From positions 1 through 13,061 of the forward strand of contig DYRC01000092.1 of the NCBI GenBank assembly GCA_020718925.1: 13,061 bases of DNA. Direction: 5' to 3'. Shown here piece by piece: positions 1 through 7,689 of the stretch (within the stretch, counting starts at the first letter, position 1; each line of letters starts with the position of its first letter). Below the pieces are notes generated by a model. It was not told the origin of the DNA, made no database searches, and saw only the letters and a program-made list of their open reading frames with translations. Position numbers and translations under genes: made by a program. This stretch comes from Desulfonema limicola (GTDB lineage: Bacteria; Desulfobacterota; Desulfobacteria; Desulfobacterales; DYRC01).

Positions 1-2439
1 TTATTTTTTCCCTTTGAACCGCCGCATGGCACGGTGAACGCTTCTGATAAAAATTTCAAGGTCTAAAGGCTTTTCAAGAAAATCAGATGCTCCGGCTCTG
101 AGAACTCTCAGCGTTTCTTCTTTGCTGGTATATTTGGCTATCATAATCACTTCGGTAACATGACTGATTTCTTTGATTTTCCGGCAGACATGCACCCCGT
201 CCATGCCCGGCAGATATAATTCGGTAATGACCAGCGGAAATGGTTTTTCCTTAAATGCCTCCAGCGCGTCTTCGGGCTGAAAGTATCCGACTGCCTCAAA
301 ACCTTCTTCGTTAAGCTCTTTCACAAGTCCGTTGATAAGCTCATGGTCAATTTCTATGATCATAATGCGCTTATCATCAAAGTTGATCGAGCGAATCAAC
401 GCCTCGACAAATTGAGGATCATAGCGGGTTCCGCATCCGCTTTCAAGTTCTTCAATCGCGGTCCGATGCGGCATTCCGGGGCGATAAGGTCGGTGGCTGG
501 TCATGGCGTCCAGAACATCTGCCACACAGATAATCCGCGCCCAGGGATGTATCTGATCGCCTTTGAGATTGGAAGGGTATCCGGAGCCGTCCAATCGCTC
601 ATGGTGCTGATACACAATCTGCGCTACGGGCCAGGGAAACGGAATATGCTGCAAGGTTTCATACGCAATGGTCGGATGTTCCCGAATCATGCCCCATTCA
701 TGGGTGGATAATTTTCCGGGTCTGTTCAGAATGGCGGCGGGAATGGTTACTTTGCCGATGTCGTGAAGAATGGCGCAGATATGCAGTCCTTCCAACTCAT
801 CTGCATCAAGACCGATTTCTCTTCCGATCAGCACCGCCATTTCCGCAACATGCCGGGAATGTCCGGCTGTATAGGGATCGCGGCTTTCCACCAGATCACT
901 TAATGCTACCGTAATTCCTTTGAAACTGGATGCCAGCGTCTGACTTAATCTGACGGATTCCGCTTCATTGGCTCTTCGGGAAGTAACATCGCTGATAACC
1001 TCCACGACCTGAGTTACTTCGCCATCTTCGTTTTTCATAGGCGATGACGAAAACACAAACGTGCCGCCGATATGCGGCTCATCGCTTTCAACTTCGCAGT
1101 AAATGCCTTTGGCTTGTGCTTTGAGAAAAGGGCAGTATTCCGGCGGCGTGTTTGTTCCGTGAATCAGTTGATAACATTTTTTGCCGATAATATTTTTTGG
1201 GGACATTTTCAACAGGCGGGAGACCGCAAGATTTGCGCGGCTTATGGTGAAATCCGAACCAATCAGCATAATCATATCGCCGATAGCGTCAAATGATTTG
1301 CGCCATTCTTCAGACGCCAGCCGCAACGCCCGCATCATGGCTTCACGCTCGCTGATGTCGCGCACCATACACATAATCACATCCCGGCTCTCCACGATCA
1401 TGCGCTGCGCCACAATTTCTACCGGCAAAATTCTGACTTCTTTATCTTCTTCTTTATGCTGACAAAGTTTCCATGACACAATGCCCCCGCAGGTTTCTCT
1501 GAACCTGAAAAATGTCTCCTTAGCTTCATTTTGAAAATCAACCGGCTGGATTTCCCATATTTTCTTTGTCCGGACCGAATTTCTGTCAAATCCGGTCTGA
1601 TGTAAAAATTCCACATTGAAATCCAGAATGCTCCCATCATCGTAATTGATAAGAACAATGCCTTCCCTTGCCAATTCAAACAAAGACCGGTGTTTTTTTT
1701 CAGAATCTCTTAATGCGTCTTCGACCCGGCGGGTGGCAGTGGTATCTATGAAATTCCCCAATACCGCCCGTTTTCTCCGATAACGGATGGAAAAAACCGT
1801 TTCGGTAATCCAGCGGAGTTCCCCGTCTTTGTTCACAGCCCAGTACTGATACGCATCGGATCTTTGGCATTTGAACATCTGACGGGCGCATGATTTCACA
1901 TATTCCCTGTCTTCCGGAAGAACCAATTCCATCGGGGATTTTGCTGCCAGTTCTTCTTCCGAATACCCGGTAATCTCCCGGAATGTGGGATTGGTAAAGA
2001 CAAATCTGCCATCCTGAATGATATACATTCCGATAGGGGAATTCATAAACGCAGAGGTGTAGCCCTCGCTTTCGGTGATATCCATGAAATATCCGAGCGT
2101 GGATCGTTTTCCATCGCGGTGAAGGATAGCCACAGACTCCATAATCCACAGGGTTTCACCGGTTTTGTCGGTAACTCTGTATTGATACGGGTCTTTGCGA
2201 GTGCCTTTGAGCATGGCAATCGCATTTTCTCTGACCCGCTTACGGTCTTCGGGGACAACCAGTTCCATAGGATTCATGCCCAGCAGTTCTTCTTCGGAAT
2301 AACCTGTGATCTCTTGAAACTTGGGATTGATGAAGCTGAATCTGTTGTCCGTGATAATATAGATACCGACGGGTGAATTCATAAAGGAAATCAGTATCTC
2401 CTCCATATCATGTGTTTTTTTGTCAGGCATAGTGTTCAT
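1..2439 (-). CDS. PAS-PAS-PAS-PAS / HD-GYP / degenerate receiver protein, predicted c-di-GMP phosphodiesterase
   Basis: This 812-residue protein is complete, with TAA at bases 1-3. Four PAS-type sensor domains come first (about residues 15-123, 127-235, 245-365 and 375-488). An HD-GYP domain follows (about 505-680), with HD at 559-560, HHE at 612-614 and DGSGYP at 617-622, the residues that bind metals and cleave c-di-GMP to GMP in this family. A receiver-like domain ends it (about 690-812). There the phospho-acceptor Asp is Glu740, the usual Thr/Ser is Ala768 and the acidic pocket reads E-I-D (696-698); Lys790 remains. I infer a cytosolic phosphodiesterase controlled by PAS ligands rather than by phosphorylation. 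There is no transmembrane segment. The start follows the phaJ-like gene by 53 nt and has no clear Shine-Dalgarno, so translation may depend on coupling. The catalytic assignment is solid; the signal sensed is unknown. Confidence 0.93.
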   Translation of the reverse strand: MNTMPDKKTHDMEEILISFMNSPVGIYIITDNRFSFINPKFQEITGYSEEELLGMNPMELVVPEDRKRVRENAIAMLKGTRKDPYQYRVTDKTGETLWIMESVAILHRDGKRSTLGYFMDITESEGYTSAFMNSPIGMYIIQDGRFVFTNPTFREITGYSEEELAAKSPMELVLPEDREYVKSCARQMFKCQRSDAYQYWAVNKDGELRWITETVFSIRYRRKRAVLGNFIDTTATRRVEDALRDSEKKHRSLFELAREGIVLINYDDGSILDFNVEFLHQTGFDRNSVRTKKIWEIQPVDFQNEAKETFFRFRETCGGIVSWKLCQHKEEDKEVRILPVEIVAQRMIVESRDVIMCMVRDISEREAMMRALRLASEEWRKSFDAIGDMIMLIGSDFTISRANLAVSRLLKMSPKNIIGKKCYQLIHGTNTPPEYCPFLKAQAKGIYCEVESDEPHIGGTFVFSSSPMKNEDGEVTQVVEVISDVTSRRANEAESVRLSQTLASSFKGITVALSDLVESRDPYTAGHSRHVAEMAVLIGREIGLDADELEGLHICAILHDIGKVTIPAAILNRPGKLSTHEWGMIREHPTIAYETLQHIPFPWPVAQIVYQHHERLDGSGYPSNLKGDQIHPWARIICVADVLDAMTSHRPYRPGMPHRTAIEELESGCGTRYDPQFVEALIRSINFDDKRIMIIEIDHELINGLVKELNEEGFEAVGYFQPEDALEAFKEKPFPLVITELYLPGMDGVHVCRKIKEISHVTEVIMIAKYTSKEETLRVLRAGASDFLEKPLDLEIFIRSVHRAMRRFKGKK
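1735..2385 (-). repeat. Tandem duplication of a PAS domain inside the HD-GYP gene
   Basis: Residues 19-123 and 131-235 are two copies of one PAS domain with a constant offset of 112 residues (336 nt). Both contain FMNSP, the segment ITGYSEEEL, PMELV and PEDR at matching positions. The likeness is also visible in the DNA. This is an intragenic domain duplication; the third and fourth PAS domains are not close copies. Confidence 0.85.
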
Positions 2440-2465
2440 AAATTGATTTCAGGCAGATATTACCC

Positions 2466-2483
2466 TGCGGGGCGTACCCCGCA
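2466..2483 (-). other. GC-rich hairpin between the phaJ-like and HD-GYP genes
   Basis: Seven-base arms TGCGGGG (2466-2472) and CCCCGCA (2477-2483) are perfectly complementary around a four-base loop. It lies in the 53-nt gap after the hydratase stop. No T-run follows on the minus strand, so it is not a typical intrinsic terminator. It could stabilise the upstream mRNA or lower expression of the downstream gene. Confidence 0.5.
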
Positions 2484-2492
2484 AGGAGTTGA

Positions 2493-2921
2493 TTAGGCTT
2501 TGGGCGGTTTCGGGGGACTGACCAAGGCTTCTCCGTCAAGAACCTGCGTTCCTTCCTGATTGGTGCAAGTTGTTTTAACCCGAAGCCGGTTTTTTTCAGC
2601 AATGACTTCGATAACTTCGACTTTTGCGGTAATGGTATCGCCAATCCGAACCGGAGCTAAGAATTTAAGTTCCTGCTTGATGTAAATCGTTCCGGGACCC
2701 GGCAGTTGGTTGGCAAGAATTGCTGAAATAAATCCGGCAGTCAGCATTCCGTGCGCGATACGGGTTTTGAAAAAAGTTTTCTGCGCGTAAGCCTCATTGA
2801 TATGCGCGGGATTGAAATCCCCGGTAATTCCGGCATACAGATAAATATCGCTTTCAGATATTGTTTTTCCGAATTCCGCGCTGTCGCCCACGTTAATCTG
2901 AGCGATGGTTTTTCCGATCAT
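2493..2921 (-). CDS. phaJ: MaoC-like (R)-specific enoyl-CoA hydratase (PhaJ type)
   Basis: This 142-residue protein is a single hot-dog-fold MaoC domain. The hydratase-2 motif is present: D35, N37 and H40 in GDFNPAHIN, followed by RIAHGML (54-60). In PhaJ enzymes the Asp/His pair hydrates trans-2-enoyl-CoA from beta-oxidation to (R)-3-hydroxyacyl-CoA, the PHA synthase substrate. The length is typical of PhaJ. The start is supported by AAAGGATGG upstream. It lies 27 nt after the GAF gene and two genes after phaC, which favours a PHA-precursor role. Other MaoC proteins of this size act in fatty-acid metabolism, so the symbol rests on context plus motif. Substrate chain length cannot be read here. 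Confidence 0.88.
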   Translation of the reverse strand: MIGKTIAQINVGDSAEFGKTISESDIYLYAGITGDFNPAHINEAYAQKTFFKTRIAHGMLTAGFISAILANQLPGPGTIYIKQELKFLAPVRIGDTITAKVEVIEVIAEKNRLRVKTTCTNQEGTQVLDGEALVSPPKPPKA

Positions 2922-2948
2922 AATGCCATCCTTTCATTGCTTAATATC

Positions 2949-4004
2949 TTAAAACCACTGACGATGACTCCAAACTTCTTTTTCCAGATCTTTTTTGTCT
3001 TCCTGAAGCATCAGATACATGGAAGCGTTCTGAATCGCAATTCCGCCCTGATCTGCCAATGCCTCGACCAGCCTGACTACATCTTCGGAAAATTCACGTT
3101 CAACACCGCTGCACAGGCGCATTTCTCCGATAACCTCTTCTCTGGACATAATCGGAATGCAGAGCATGGATTTGATGCCTTCATGTTTTGCTTCTTCACC
3201 ATATTGAACGCGGGGATCAGTGGCAGCATCTCTGATATATATGGTTTCCCCTTCCAAAATTTGGGCAACATTTTCGCTTGTTACCGGTGATACAGGACCC
3301 TTATTCAGAAATTTTTCGCTCAACCCGTAACTTGCCATCAGATCCATTGTGTCAGATTCAGGATTATACAGGCGGATAGACACGCCTTTCATGCCGAACG
3401 CCTCGCAAATACTGGCAGACATGATGTGCATAATCTTTTTGATATCCAAACTGGAATTGATGCTTGAAGACATTTCATAAAAAAGATCGGAATTTTTATT
3501 GATTCGCTCAAACAGGCGCGAATTCTGAATTGCCATGCCGCCCTGTTCTGCCAGCGCACTTAAAAATTCCGCCTCTTCTTCGGAAAAATCTCTGGGCGTT
3601 GCCGTATAAAGCGATAATACGCCGATGGCTTTGTTTCTCACGATAATCGGCACAACCAGCATAGAGGCAATGCCTTCGGCTTTTTTTGCTGCATGATTTT
3701 CGGCTCTTTCATCCGCTGCAGCATCCCGAATTGCCAGATAGCCGCCTTTGAGAATGTTATCCACGACCTTGCGGGCATTCATGGGGGGGGAATGAAGATA
3801 ATTTTCAGATAAGCCTTTCTGGGCGACCGGCACAAATACGTCTTCCTCCGGGTCCTCGGCTTTGAGAAAAATACACGCAGCTTTTCCTCCCATCGTATCC
3901 ATAGCGCTTTGAAGAATAATCTCCAAAAGCTCGTCCTTTTTCAAGGTTGTTCCGAAAGCTTTGCTGATTTTACAAAAAGTTTTGAAATAATCTGTATCGG
4001 TCAT
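2949..4004 (-). CDS. Tandem GAF-domain protein, putative cytosolic sensor
   Basis: This 351-residue protein has two GAF domains (about 22-163 and 186-327) and no recognisable output domain. They are related repeats: GIASMLVVPI (111-120) matches GIKSMLCIPI (276-285), and the helix ending AEQGGMAIQN (152-161) matches ADQGGIAIQN (317-326). A charged tail (334-351) closes the protein. GAF domains bind small ligands such as cyclic nucleotides, haem or tetrapyrroles, or mediate dimerisation; the ligand here is not evident. A strong AAGGAGAT supports the start. It sits 25 nt after phaC and 27 nt before the phaJ-like gene, so it is likely co-transcribed with PHA genes. With no effector domain it may act through a partner, possibly the PAS-HD-GYP protein encoded two genes on. 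A run of eight C residues lies within the gene (G at 3783-3790 on plus). Confidence 0.88.
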   Translation of the reverse strand: MTDTDYFKTFCKISKAFGTTLKKDELLEIILQSAMDTMGGKAACIFLKAEDPEEDVFVPVAQKGLSENYLHSPPMNARKVVDNILKGGYLAIRDAAADERAENHAAKKAEGIASMLVVPIIVRNKAIGVLSLYTATPRDFSEEEAEFLSALAEQGGMAIQNSRLFERINKNSDLFYEMSSSINSSLDIKKIMHIMSASICEAFGMKGVSIRLYNPESDTMDLMASYGLSEKFLNKGPVSPVTSENVAQILEGETIYIRDAATDPRVQYGEEAKHEGIKSMLCIPIMSREEVIGEMRLCSGVEREFSEDVVRLVEALADQGGIAIQNASMYLMLQEDKKDLEKEVWSHRQWF

Positions 4005-4029
4005 AAGGTATCTCCTTCATAAATCAACT

Positions 4030-5199
4030 TTATTTTGCTGCTGCTGCCATGACAAGCGCACCGACTTTTGCCATTGTTTTTGATGCGGTTCTCCTGCGAA
4101 CAGTCTTTTTGACAGCTACGCCCTCATCTTCTCTGGCTTTGAGCCATTGCAGAATCTTAGGCGCAAATTCCCTCTGACATTTGGAACTGACATAAATGCC
4201 GATATGTCCGGTATCTAAACAAATATCTTCAATGTCTTTGCTGCCTACTTTCTGTGTCAGCAGATTGCAGGCTTCCGGCGGAACCAGATGGTCAAATTTG
4301 CCGTAAAAATTCAGAACCGGCATGGTGATCTTTTTCAAATCCACGCGCTTGCCGTTAAGCTCCATCTTGCTTTGAATCAGAAGGTTTTTCTGATAGCCGT
4401 CTGTGATGAACTGCCGGAATGTTTCTCCGGGAACATCCGGGCTGTCAAAAATCCATTTTTCCATGCGGATAAAGTTTTCCACGAAATCTTTATTGTCAAC
4501 ATTTTCAAAAAAGCCGACATATTTATCAATCATCAGCCGGGCAGGATTCAACAGCAGAAATCCGAGATTCATAATATCTGCGGGCATGTTGCCATACGCA
4601 TCAGACATCATAAATGCTTTGGAATTTTTCATCCATACATGCAGCAAGCCTTTGTCCGTATGAAAATTGGTCGGCGTAACCGTTGTTATCAGATTTTTGA
4701 TTTTTTCAGGATGAAGCGCGGAATACATCACTGAAAACGCGCCGCCCATACAGATTCCCATCAGATGAACCTTGGGAATATTATGCTTTTTTCGGATAAA
4801 ATTGACAATATTCTCCATATAGCCGTTGACATGATCATCAATGGTGAGATAACGGTCTTTGCGTGTGGGATACCCCCAGTCCACCATATAAACTTCAAGT
4901 CCGCTATCTAAAAAATTCTGAACCACGCTTCTTCCGGGCTGAAGATCAAGCATGGTTTCACGATTTATCAGGGCATAGACTACCAGCAGCGGAATTTTGA
5001 ACTTTACTTTTGACGGCTTGTAGTATTTGAGCTTAACCCTGTCCTCTTCATAAACCACGTCATAAGGCGTTGTGGAAATCTCGGTATTCAGCGGACTCAG
5101 CAGCACTTCCGAAGCCTTTTGGGCGCGGGATTTGACTTTTTCAGTACTCTCGCTGAGTTTTTTCAAAATCAGATTTACGGCAATCTTGTTTTCGCTCAT
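4030..5199 (-). CDS. phaC: Class III poly(R)-hydroxyalkanoate synthase, catalytic subunit PhaC
   Basis: This 389-residue alpha/beta-hydrolase polymerises (R)-3-hydroxyacyl-CoA into PHA at the granule surface, in complex with PhaE. The lipase-like box is GICMGG with nucleophile C150. The remaining triad is D303 (in FYGKFDHLVPP) and H332 (in DTGHIGIYVS). These lie within one residue of the Cys149/Asp302/His331 triad known for Allochromatium vinosum PhaC. The start is preceded by AAAGGAGAAGG and is 27 nt after phaE. Odd feature: after the normal end of the fold (about residue 355) there is a roughly 34-residue tail, first basic (KKTVRRRTASKTMAK) and then alanine-rich. Adjacency to PhaE confirms class III; class I and II enzymes are longer and need no PhaE. 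Confidence 0.97.
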   Translation of the reverse strand: MSENKIAVNLILKKLSESTEKVKSRAQKASEVLLSPLNTEISTTPYDVVYEEDRVKLKYYKPSKVKFKIPLLVVYALINRETMLDLQPGRSVVQNFLDSGLEVYMVDWGYPTRKDRYLTIDDHVNGYMENIVNFIRKKHNIPKVHLMGICMGGAFSVMYSALHPEKIKNLITTVTPTNFHTDKGLLHVWMKNSKAFMMSDAYGNMPADIMNLGFLLLNPARLMIDKYVGFFENVDNKDFVENFIRMEKWIFDSPDVPGETFRQFITDGYQKNLLIQSKMELNGKRVDLKKITMPVLNFYGKFDHLVPPEACNLLTQKVGSKDIEDICLDTGHIGIYVSSKCQREFAPKILQWLKAREDEGVAVKKTVRRRTASKTMAKVGALVMAAAAK

Positions 5200-5226
5200 A
5201 ATGCCTTCTCCTTTCCGGCAGACGAA

Positions 5227-6129
5227 CTATGCCTTGGTCTTAGCGTTTTCGAGTTCTTCCAATTTCTGAGAAAGTTCTCTGATCCTGCGTTTCATCAGAT
5301 GAAATTCTTTATACAACGCATCCATTTCTTTGTTGTTGGGAATCGGAAAAAATTGGAGAATATCGTATAGGAGTTCATCTTTTGCCTCACGATATTCCAC
5401 CAAAGAACTGATAGTATTATCAAGGCTTTGGGTATATTCAGGAGATTGAAGCAGGGTCATGTAATGCCCTTCCAGAATTTTGACCCAATTGTTGTAATAC
5501 ACTTTGACGTCATCATGAAGCTCGCCTTTTTCCGCCATAAGACTGATTTTTTCCTGCATGACGGCAGTGGCTTTTTCAATCGGCACATAAAACAGATAAA
5601 CAAATTCGCTTAAATGGGTGTTGAACATATTAAGTTTATCCATCAGCCGATTCGTTCTTTCCTGAGAAGAACGGTTAAGTCCGAGCTGCGGAATCTGGAA
5701 AAATTTTTTAAATTCTTTTTCGTAAATATCCCGAAAAGATTTGAACACCTCCTGATCAATGTCTTCAAAACTGTACGCTTTGGTTTGCTGTCCGATTTTG
5801 GATGCCCGCTCGATCATCTGTTTCTGAAGCTCAAAGCAGCTATCGTAGATTTGCTGCCCCATGCTCATCATAAATTCAGGAATCGAATCTGTGCCTTTGA
5901 GCATTGCGCCCATGTTTTTGGGATCGCTTAACGACGATAGCACGGCTTTAAGGATTTTGCCGGAAGCTTCCCATGATTTCATCTTGGCTTGCTGCGCCGG
6001 ATTTTTGGGAGACTTTGCAGATTCGGCAGATGCACCTGTTCCCATTTTGACCATCTGTTCCCAAAAGCCCATTGCGGAATTCATCCATGTCGAAAACATA
6101 TCCTGTCCGTCTGTTTTCTGCTGCTCCAT
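5227..6129 (-). CDS. phaE: Class III PHA synthase subunit PhaE
   Basis: This 300-residue, mostly helical protein is the non-catalytic partner that PhaC needs for full activity. A variable Ala/Lys/Gln-rich N-terminal third precedes the conserved core. The C-terminal signature FPIPNNKEMDALYKE (261-275) leads into a charged coiled-coil helix (about 275-298), the typical end of PhaE. It is somewhat shorter than the A. vinosum protein. The start is fixed by GGAGGG five bases upstream. It is the first gene of the putative PHA operon, 27 nt before phaC, with a 114-nt leader separating it from nspC. The gene order phaE-phaC is the reverse of the phaC-phaE order of A. vinosum. Confidence 0.95.
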   Translation of the reverse strand: MEQQKTDGQDMFSTWMNSAMGFWEQMVKMGTGASAESAKSPKNPAQQAKMKSWEASGKILKAVLSSLSDPKNMGAMLKGTDSIPEFMMSMGQQIYDSCFELQKQMIERASKIGQQTKAYSFEDIDQEVFKSFRDIYEKEFKKFFQIPQLGLNRSSQERTNRLMDKLNMFNTHLSEFVYLFYVPIEKATAVMQEKISLMAEKGELHDDVKVYYNNWVKILEGHYMTLLQSPEYTQSLDNTISSLVEYREAKDELLYDILQFFPIPNNKEMDALYKEFHLMKRRIRELSQKLEELENAKTKA

Positions 6130-6161
6130 ATTTCCCTCCGTTCTCCCTGAATGCGGTTGAG

Positions 6162-6175
6162 TCCGAATTTTCGGA
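6162..6175 (-). promoter_or_regulatory. Inverted repeat at the phaE promoter, candidate operator
   Basis: Six-base arms TCCGAA and TTCGGA around a TT spacer form a near-palindrome. It overlaps the expected transcription start downstream of the candidate -10, where a repressor site would be placed. It is short, so chance is not excluded. Confidence 0.35.
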
Positions 6176-6178
6176 AAT

Positions 6179-6207
6179 ATTGTAAATCACTATGAGATTG
6201 AATACAA
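6179..6207 (-). promoter_or_regulatory. Candidate promoter for phaE and the PHA operon
   Basis: On the minus strand TACAAT (6179-6184, one mismatch to TATAAT) lies 17 nt downstream of TTGTAT (6202-6207, three mismatches to TTGACA). The predicted start is near 6172, about 43 nt upstream of the phaE ATG. The -10 is good and the -35 weak, so an activator or another sigma factor is possible. Read-through from nspC is also possible, since no terminator is visible between them. Confidence 0.35.
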
Positions 6208-6243
6208 GAAATTTTTAAAAGGATGCGAATGCTTTTTTCAGTA

Positions 6244-7404
6244 TCAGAGTCTTGACTTGAAATCCTCATATCCGAAACGTCTGACAATACGATAGATGCC
6301 GGTTTTTGAATTATACAGCGCAATCAAAGGCAGGTTGATGCCGTTGAAGGTGTTGGTCTTAACCATTGAATAGATTGCCATATCCGTAAAAACAATTTTA
6401 TCCCCGCGCTTCAATGGCTTATCGAATGAATAATCGCCGAATACATCTCCGGCAAGACAGGTCGGTCCGGCAAAGCGATAGGTGTATGCTTTTTCGTCCG
6501 CCTCGCCGGAGTCCATCACAAAAGGGCGATACGGCATTTCAATCACATCAGGATTATGCGCGGCTGCCGATGTATCCAAAATTGCGATTTTCATATCATT
6601 TTCAATCACATCCAGCACCGTTGAGACCAGCAACCCCGCATTGAGCGCGACCGCCTCGCCCGGTTCAAGATACACCTGAACGCCGTATTTCTGCTTGAAT
6701 TTATTGATTGTATCGCACAGCAAATCAAGATCATAATCAGATCGGGTGATATGATGACCGCCGCCGAAATTGATGTATGTCATCTGAGGAATGAATTGCC
6801 CGAATTTTTCCTCAACTGCCGCAAGCGTTCTTGCCAATGGCGAAGCATTCTGCTGACACAGCGTATGAAAATGCAGATACGATATGCCGTCAAGCTCGTC
6901 TTCTTTGAAATTTTTTCGGGTGATGCCAAGCCTTGAATATGGGGCGCACGGATCGTAAATCGGCACCGTTCCTTCGGAATGTTCGGGATTGATGCGAAGA
7001 CCGAAAGAAATCTCTTTTTCTTTTGCCGCGTTCAATGCCAACGGCTTGAAATGCCGCCACTGAGAAAATGAGTTGAAATCAATATGATCCGCATATTTGA
7101 GCAGTTCATTGAAATCCTTATCGCTGTAAGCCGCGCCATAAACATGCACTTCACCGCCGAACTCTTCGCGCCCAAGACGCGCCTCATGCAACGAACTTGC
7201 ACAAGTTCCGTGAAGCGTTTTGTTGATGAATCCGAATGCCGAATACATCGAAAATGCTTTCAATGCCAATAAAATCTTACAATCCGTGCGTTCAATCACG
7301 GATCGAAGGATATTGACATTGTTTTCAATGAGTTTTTCATCAACCACAAAGCAGGGCGTCTCCACCCGGCTCAGATCAGGATTTAAAAGCGTATTTCTTT
7401 CCAT
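6244..7404 (-). CDS. nspC: Carboxynorspermidine/carboxyspermidine decarboxylase
   Basis: This 386-residue PLP enzyme of fold type III (alanine-racemase-like barrel) decarboxylates carboxynorspermidine or carboxyspermidine to norspermidine or spermidine in the alternative polyamine pathway. Visible family residues are the PLP lysine K49 in LALKAFS, the phosphate-binding NFGGGHH (212-218), EPGE (247-250), and the C-terminal catalytic segment CLAGDVFGDY (316-325). The reading frame stays open 20 codons further upstream, but the ATG at 7404 has CAGGAG five bases before it and gives the usual N-terminus, so I chose it. The partner carboxy(nor)spermidine dehydrogenase, often adjacent, is not in the window. 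Whether nspC shares a transcript with phaE cannot be decided. Confidence 0.93.
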   Translation of the reverse strand: MERNTLLNPDLSRVETPCFVVDEKLIENNVNILRSVIERTDCKILLALKAFSMYSAFGFINKTLHGTCASSLHEARLGREEFGGEVHVYGAAYSDKDFNELLKYADHIDFNSFSQWRHFKPLALNAAKEKEISFGLRINPEHSEGTVPIYDPCAPYSRLGITRKNFKEDELDGISYLHFHTLCQQNASPLARTLAAVEEKFGQFIPQMTYINFGGGHHITRSDYDLDLLCDTINKFKQKYGVQVYLEPGEAVALNAGLLVSTVLDVIENDMKIAILDTSAAAHNPDVIEMPYRPFVMDSGEADEKAYTYRFAGPTCLAGDVFGDYSFDKPLKRGDKIVFTDMAIYSMVKTNTFNGINLPLIALYNSKTGIYRIVRRFGYEDFKSRL

Positions 7405-7561
7405 AGCAACTCCTGAAATCAGCATTTTTGACATTGAACATACAAATTTACCGGTAAGTACCATGACAAAATTAGTTTGGTATTTGATCTCTGAATAGCC
7501 CTTTTAATCTAAACAGAGACCGTTGAAATATTTGTGTCAGAGTACTTAAATAAATCAGAAA
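7405..7561. other. Intergenic leader of nspC
   Basis: No gene is visible here. It contains the nspC Shine-Dalgarno (7410-7415) and a perfect 10-bp palindrome TTACCGGTAA (7448-7457) that could be an operator. I see no convincing -35/-10 pair and no terminator. It joins the distal copy of the 66-bp repeat directly. Confidence 0.4.
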
Positions 7562-7627
7562 ATGGCTTTCGTCAATCAGAATCCGCTCTCCCTCACCAAC
7601 ACGGCTATTGCGCGTTTCCAGAACCGA
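7562..7627. repeat. Distal copy of the 66-bp direct repeat (attR-like)
   Basis: It is identical over 66 bases to 9898-9963. The first mismatches are at 7561 (a versus t) and 7628 (a versus t). It begins ATGGCTTTCG and ends CAGAACCGA on the plus strand. On the minus strand it encodes the same last 16 residues and TGA as the M50-HlyD protein but is not attached to that gene. Confidence 0.97.
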
Positions 7628-7689
7628 AACAATAATTCCCCATGCGCTATCAGATGAATCAGGCGCACTGCTTTATTGCAATCACAAAA
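7576..7689 (-). pseudogene. Detached C-terminal fragment resembling the M50-HlyD protein
   Basis: Reading the minus strand from the ptuB stop to the TGA at 7576-7578 gives 37 open codons in the ptuB frame. The last 16 (RFWKRAIAVLVRESGF) are identical to the M50-HlyD C-terminus. The stretch before them (about AVRLIHLIAHGELLF) resembles, but does not match, the equivalent residues SAVIHGEAQSILY, with roughly a one-codon length difference. There is no start codon with a ribosome site. It may be a remnant of a related gene, or element DNA whose likeness outside the 66 bp is chance. Confidence 0.5.

Noticed and set aside
4288..4734. Plus-strand open frames of 60-180 codons, of which this is a typical example
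   Set aside because: They are antisense to well-supported genes with catalytic motifs, and I saw no family motif in them.
6205..6243. Possible terminator after nspC
   Set aside because: AAAAG/CTTTT arms exist but the inner bases do not pair and no stable GC stem is formed.
7405..7464. Longer nspC reading with 20 extra N-terminal residues
   Set aside because: The ATG at 7404 has CAGGAG at good spacing and the extra residues do not fit the family's N-terminus.
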